15,541 bases of DNA, taken from assembly GCA_900547435.1 (NCBI GenBank), contig URGO01000067.1, positions 1-15,541 of the forward strand. The letters run 5' to 3'. Positions 14,159-15,541 of this stretch are shown here, piece after piece. The translations under genes and the position numbers were made by a program. How positions within the stretch are numbered: position 1 is the stretch's first letter; every line of letters starts with the position of its first letter. Below the pieces are notes generated by a model, which saw only the letters and a list, made by a program, of their open reading frames with translations, was not told where the DNA came from and searched no databases. The stretch comes from an uncultured Parabacteroides sp. Lineage in GTDB: Bacteria; Bacteroidota; Bacteroidia; Bacteroidales; Tannerellaceae.

Positions 14159-14165
14159 TGTTTTC
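14146..14165. promoter_or_regulatory. Candidate repressor operator over the early -33 box
   Basis: GAAAACAAACAAATGTTTTC has perfect 7-base arms around a 6-base centre and covers the -33 element of the early promoter; it lies 18 bases before the repressor ATG. Bound repressor would block the early promoter and could also act on its own gene. Confidence 0.55.
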
Positions 14166-14183
14166 TGTTAAAATATTTTCGAT

Positions 14184-14900
14184 ATGAAAACTTTTTATTC
14201 TAAACAGGGCATTTTAAATCGTCTCAAGGAGGCGTATAATATTCAAAAAGATACGGATTTAGCTAATTTGTTAGGTATTTCTAAGTCTACTTTATCCAAT
14301 TGGGTAAGCAGAGATAGCATTGATTTTGATAGAGTGTTTTCATTATGTGAACATATAGATATAAATTGGCTCCTTACCGGTCGCGGTTCCATGCTTAAAG
14401 AAGAGACCAGTCCGCTGATGGAGGCGAAAGATACTCCAGCAATCCAGATATTGCACCACCCGAAAGTGGCTGATAAAATCATCGAGCAACAATCCATCCC
14501 GGTATATGATGTGGAAGCTGCTGCGAACTTAAAGACGATTTTTGACAACAAGACCCAGAACATATTGGGAGAAATTACTATGCCGAACATTCCCCGTTGC
14601 GATGGAGCAATCTATGTACGGGGAGATAGCATGTACCCATTATTAAAATCAGGAGACATTGTCGGCTACAAAGAGATATTCAATTTTGAGAACGTGATTT
14701 ATGGAGAGATGTATATCGTGGCATACGACATCGAGGGAGATGAGTACGTTTGTGTCAAATACGTCAATCACAGCGAACGGGACGGATTTATAAAATTGGT
14801 CAGTTATAACCCGCATCACGATCCCAAAGACATCCCCATTGCACGGATCAGCGCAATGGCATTGGTAAAGTTCAGTATAAGGATGAACACGATTATTTAA
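14184..14900 (+). CDS. S24 (LexA/CI-like) phage repressor
   Basis: 238 residues. The N-terminal HTH (TDLANLLGISKSTLSNW, 24-40) binds operators; the C-terminal S24 domain (from about 107) holds the catalytic Ser149 (VRGDSMYP) and Lys192 (VCVKYVN). It should keep the prophage silent by repressing the divergent early promoter. In LexA and lambda CI, RecA-stimulated cleavage occurs at Ala-Gly (Cys-Gly in some relatives). Here the hinge reads YDVEAAANLKTIF with no Gly, so classical cleavage is uncertain. The start at 14184 is only 18 bases beyond the operator repeat; no convincing promoter box is seen for it, so its control is unclear. AT content is higher than in the late genes. Confidence 0.9.
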   Translation: MKTFYSKQGILNRLKEAYNIQKDTDLANLLGISKSTLSNWVSRDSIDFDRVFSLCEHIDINWLLTGRGSMLKEETSPLMEAKDTPAIQILHHPKVADKIIEQQSIPVYDVEAAANLKTIFDNKTQNILGEITMPNIPRCDGAIYVRGDSMYPLLKSGDIVGYKEIFNFENVIYGEMYIVAYDIEGDEYVCVKYVNHSERDGFIKLVSYNPHHDPKDIPIARISAMALVKFSIRMNTII

Positions 14901-14938
14901 ATTGAATCAAGTATGGATGCCTACCAAAGAAAACCAAC

Positions 14939-15021
14939 GGTACAGAAAATGTAACAAAAAAAGAGTGTTACAAAAAGTGTTACATTTTTGTCTGAAAACT
15001 ATTGGTACAATAAATGTAACA
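14939..15021. repeat. TGTAACA repeat cluster, possible transposase-binding sites
   Basis: GGTACA-N3-AATGTAACA occurs as direct copies at 14939-14956 and 15004-15021. Between them TGTTAC occurs twice inverted (14966-14971 and 14978-14983, in AAATGTAACAC or TTTGTAACAC context). Weaker GTAACA copies follow at 15130 and 15207. Such a mixed-orientation cluster near a phage end fits multiple A-protein binding sites; a repressor array is the alternative. Confidence 0.5.
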
Positions 15022-15146
15022 CTTTTATTGGTGTTTAATCTCATTCCGTCTCATAAAAGCATCGATTCAAAATACCCTTGCCATATTTTCCCGTTTTTAG
15101 GCTCTCAGCGGCCTTCAAATTAAATTGGAGTAACATTTATCCATAA

Positions 15147-15208
15147 ACAAAGCAGCCTCGTTTAAAGCGAAATTCAAGTGAATTAAGTTTCAGACGAAGC
15201 TGCTTTGT
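15147..15208. repeat. Long inverted repeat (stem-loop), possible terminator
   Basis: ACAAAGCAGC (15147-15156) pairs perfectly with GCTGCTTTGT (15199-15208). With one mismatch and one G-U pair the arms extend to 17 bases (15147-15163 with 15192-15208), leaving a 28-base loop. The U-tract after either arm is short, so a bidirectional terminator is possible but not clear. Confidence 0.5.
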
Positions 15209-15335
15209 AACAAAATATCCCTTCTTTCTATTGATTTATATTGAGTTATCTAATATTACGTGGTTGTACCTTTGGTTTTGCCCCCTATACTGTAAGCAAG
15301 GGAAATTTCTTTTTTACTTTGGTAAGTTTGTTTGA

Positions 15336-15415
15336 TTCACCAAGGTGAATCAATTGCATCACTCGGGTGAATTAATTAAATCACAATTGTGATGCAATTA
15401 ATTCACAATTGTGAT
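15336..15415. promoter_or_regulatory. Array of four dyads at 22-base spacing, TCAC-N4-GTGA
   Basis: TTCACCAAGGTGAA (15336), ATCACTCGGGTGAA (15358), ATCACAATTGTGAT (15380) and TTCACAATTGTGAT (15402) start exactly 22 bases apart. All keep TCAC-N4-GTGA intact. Flanking GATGCAA lies to the right of the last two and inverted to the left of the second, so the 22-base units face each other. A looser dyad, TTAC-N4-GTAA, lies at 15314. TAAGTTTG at 15323-15330 could be a -7 box just outside. Operators or end-binding sites are both possible. Confidence 0.75.
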
Positions 15416-15541
15416 GCAAACAATTTGTCAAGCCAAGAAATTTGATCGTTTGGAGGGCTTAAAAATTGAAGAATCCAAATAGAAACGCAACGATTCGTTA
15501 GCAAACAGGATAAAAACTCATCGGTCGGGGAACGCCGCGCG

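Larger units (their letters stand above)
1..15430. mobile_element. Mu-like transposable prophage, repressor-side portion
   Basis: Nearly the whole window reads as one phage. A DDE transposase and AAA+ ATPase pair, a divergent S24 repressor, GemA-like and DUF3164-like early proteins, and a set of Mu-type head genes occur together, as in transposable phages. The left part of the phage (small terminase, protease, capsid, tail, lysis) must lie outside the window. The right boundary is an estimate: beyond 14900 there are only repeats and short open frames, and the last hundred or so bases look different and may be host DNA. Mu-type ends normally read TG...CA. A CA at about 15429 next to the 22-base repeat array is one candidate, but no target duplication can be checked because the other end is not present. 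Confidence 0.85.
14901..15541. other. Gene-poor, repeat-rich region: probable phage end and host junction
   Basis: No convincing gene is seen in these 641 bases. A frame from TTG at 14902 to 15123 and a minus frame of 31 codons (15041-15136) lack support. The stretch holds the TGTAACA repeats, a long inverted repeat and the dyad array described separately. The final bases (after about 15430) rise in GC and may be host DNA. Confidence 0.6.

Noticed and set aside
14902..15123. 73-codon plus-strand frame after the repressor
   Set aside because: It starts with TTG, runs through the TGTAACA repeat cluster and has an unlikely composition; no family resemblance.
15041..15136. 31-codon minus-strand frame (MLLQFNLKAAESLKTGK...)
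   Set aside because: The translation looks protein-like, but it is short, isolated, without promoter, and overlaps repeat sites; not supported enough to call.
15323..15330. TAAGTTTG as a promoter -7 box at the dyad array
   Set aside because: No TTTG is found at the right distance upstream and no gene follows in the window; mentioned only as a possibility.
1..15541. CRISPR array, tRNA or rRNA genes
   Set aside because: No spacer-repeat pattern with long repeats, and no cloverleaf or ribosomal sequence was recognised; the 22-base arrays are dyads without unique spacers.

Overview
The window is most likely the repressor/transposase end of a Mu-like transposable prophage in a gut member of Bacteroidota (Bacteroides, Phocaeicola or Parabacteroides type). 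A Mu-type DDE transposase and its AAA+ partner, a DUF3164-like protein and a GemA-like protein sit next to Mu-type head genes: terminase, gp36/DUF1320, gp29/DUF935 portal, MuF and gpG. Control regions use the Bacteroidota promoter form (TTTG, about 20 bases, TAnnTTTG), and several proteins resemble those of Bacteroides prophages. The general picture is Hankyphage-like, but this rests on gene content alone.

Layout. Positions 1-5485 (+) hold part of the late operon: terminase large subunit (5' end outside the window), gp36-like, portal, MuF, gpG-like and a tail-completion-like gene. A small acidic gene at 4214-4495 runs against it. Positions 5471-14068 (-) form a long, compact early operon read leftward: antirepressor-like protein, small HTH protein, small membrane and cysteine proteins, transposase A, ATPase B, zinc-finger protein, GemA-like, coiled-coil, DUF3164-like, and a string of overlapping small genes. 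Early and late modules therefore converge near 5.48 kb, unlike in Mu. A small basic gene with its own promoter lies at that junction. The S24 repressor (14184-14900, +) diverges from the early operon, and the 115-base gap between them holds a clear early promoter overlapped by an inverted repeat. Positions 14901-15541 have no convincing gene but are rich in repeats; the phage terminus and host junction probably lie here, at an exact position I cannot fix.

Functionally, the repressor should silence the early promoter. Once released, the early operon supplies replicative transposition (A and B) and accessory functions, and the junction gene is a candidate for the early-to-late switch. The late operon builds the capsid.

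The most interesting signals are: (i) a near-ideal -1 frameshift cassette at the end of the portal gene that would fuse portal to MuF, whose own reading frame lacks an ATG or GTG start; (ii) an HEITH zinc-protease-like C-terminal domain on MuF, followed by the convergent acidic gene; (iii) two separate arrays of four dyads at exactly 22-base spacing, at 8729-8808 and 15336-15415, sharing one geometry.
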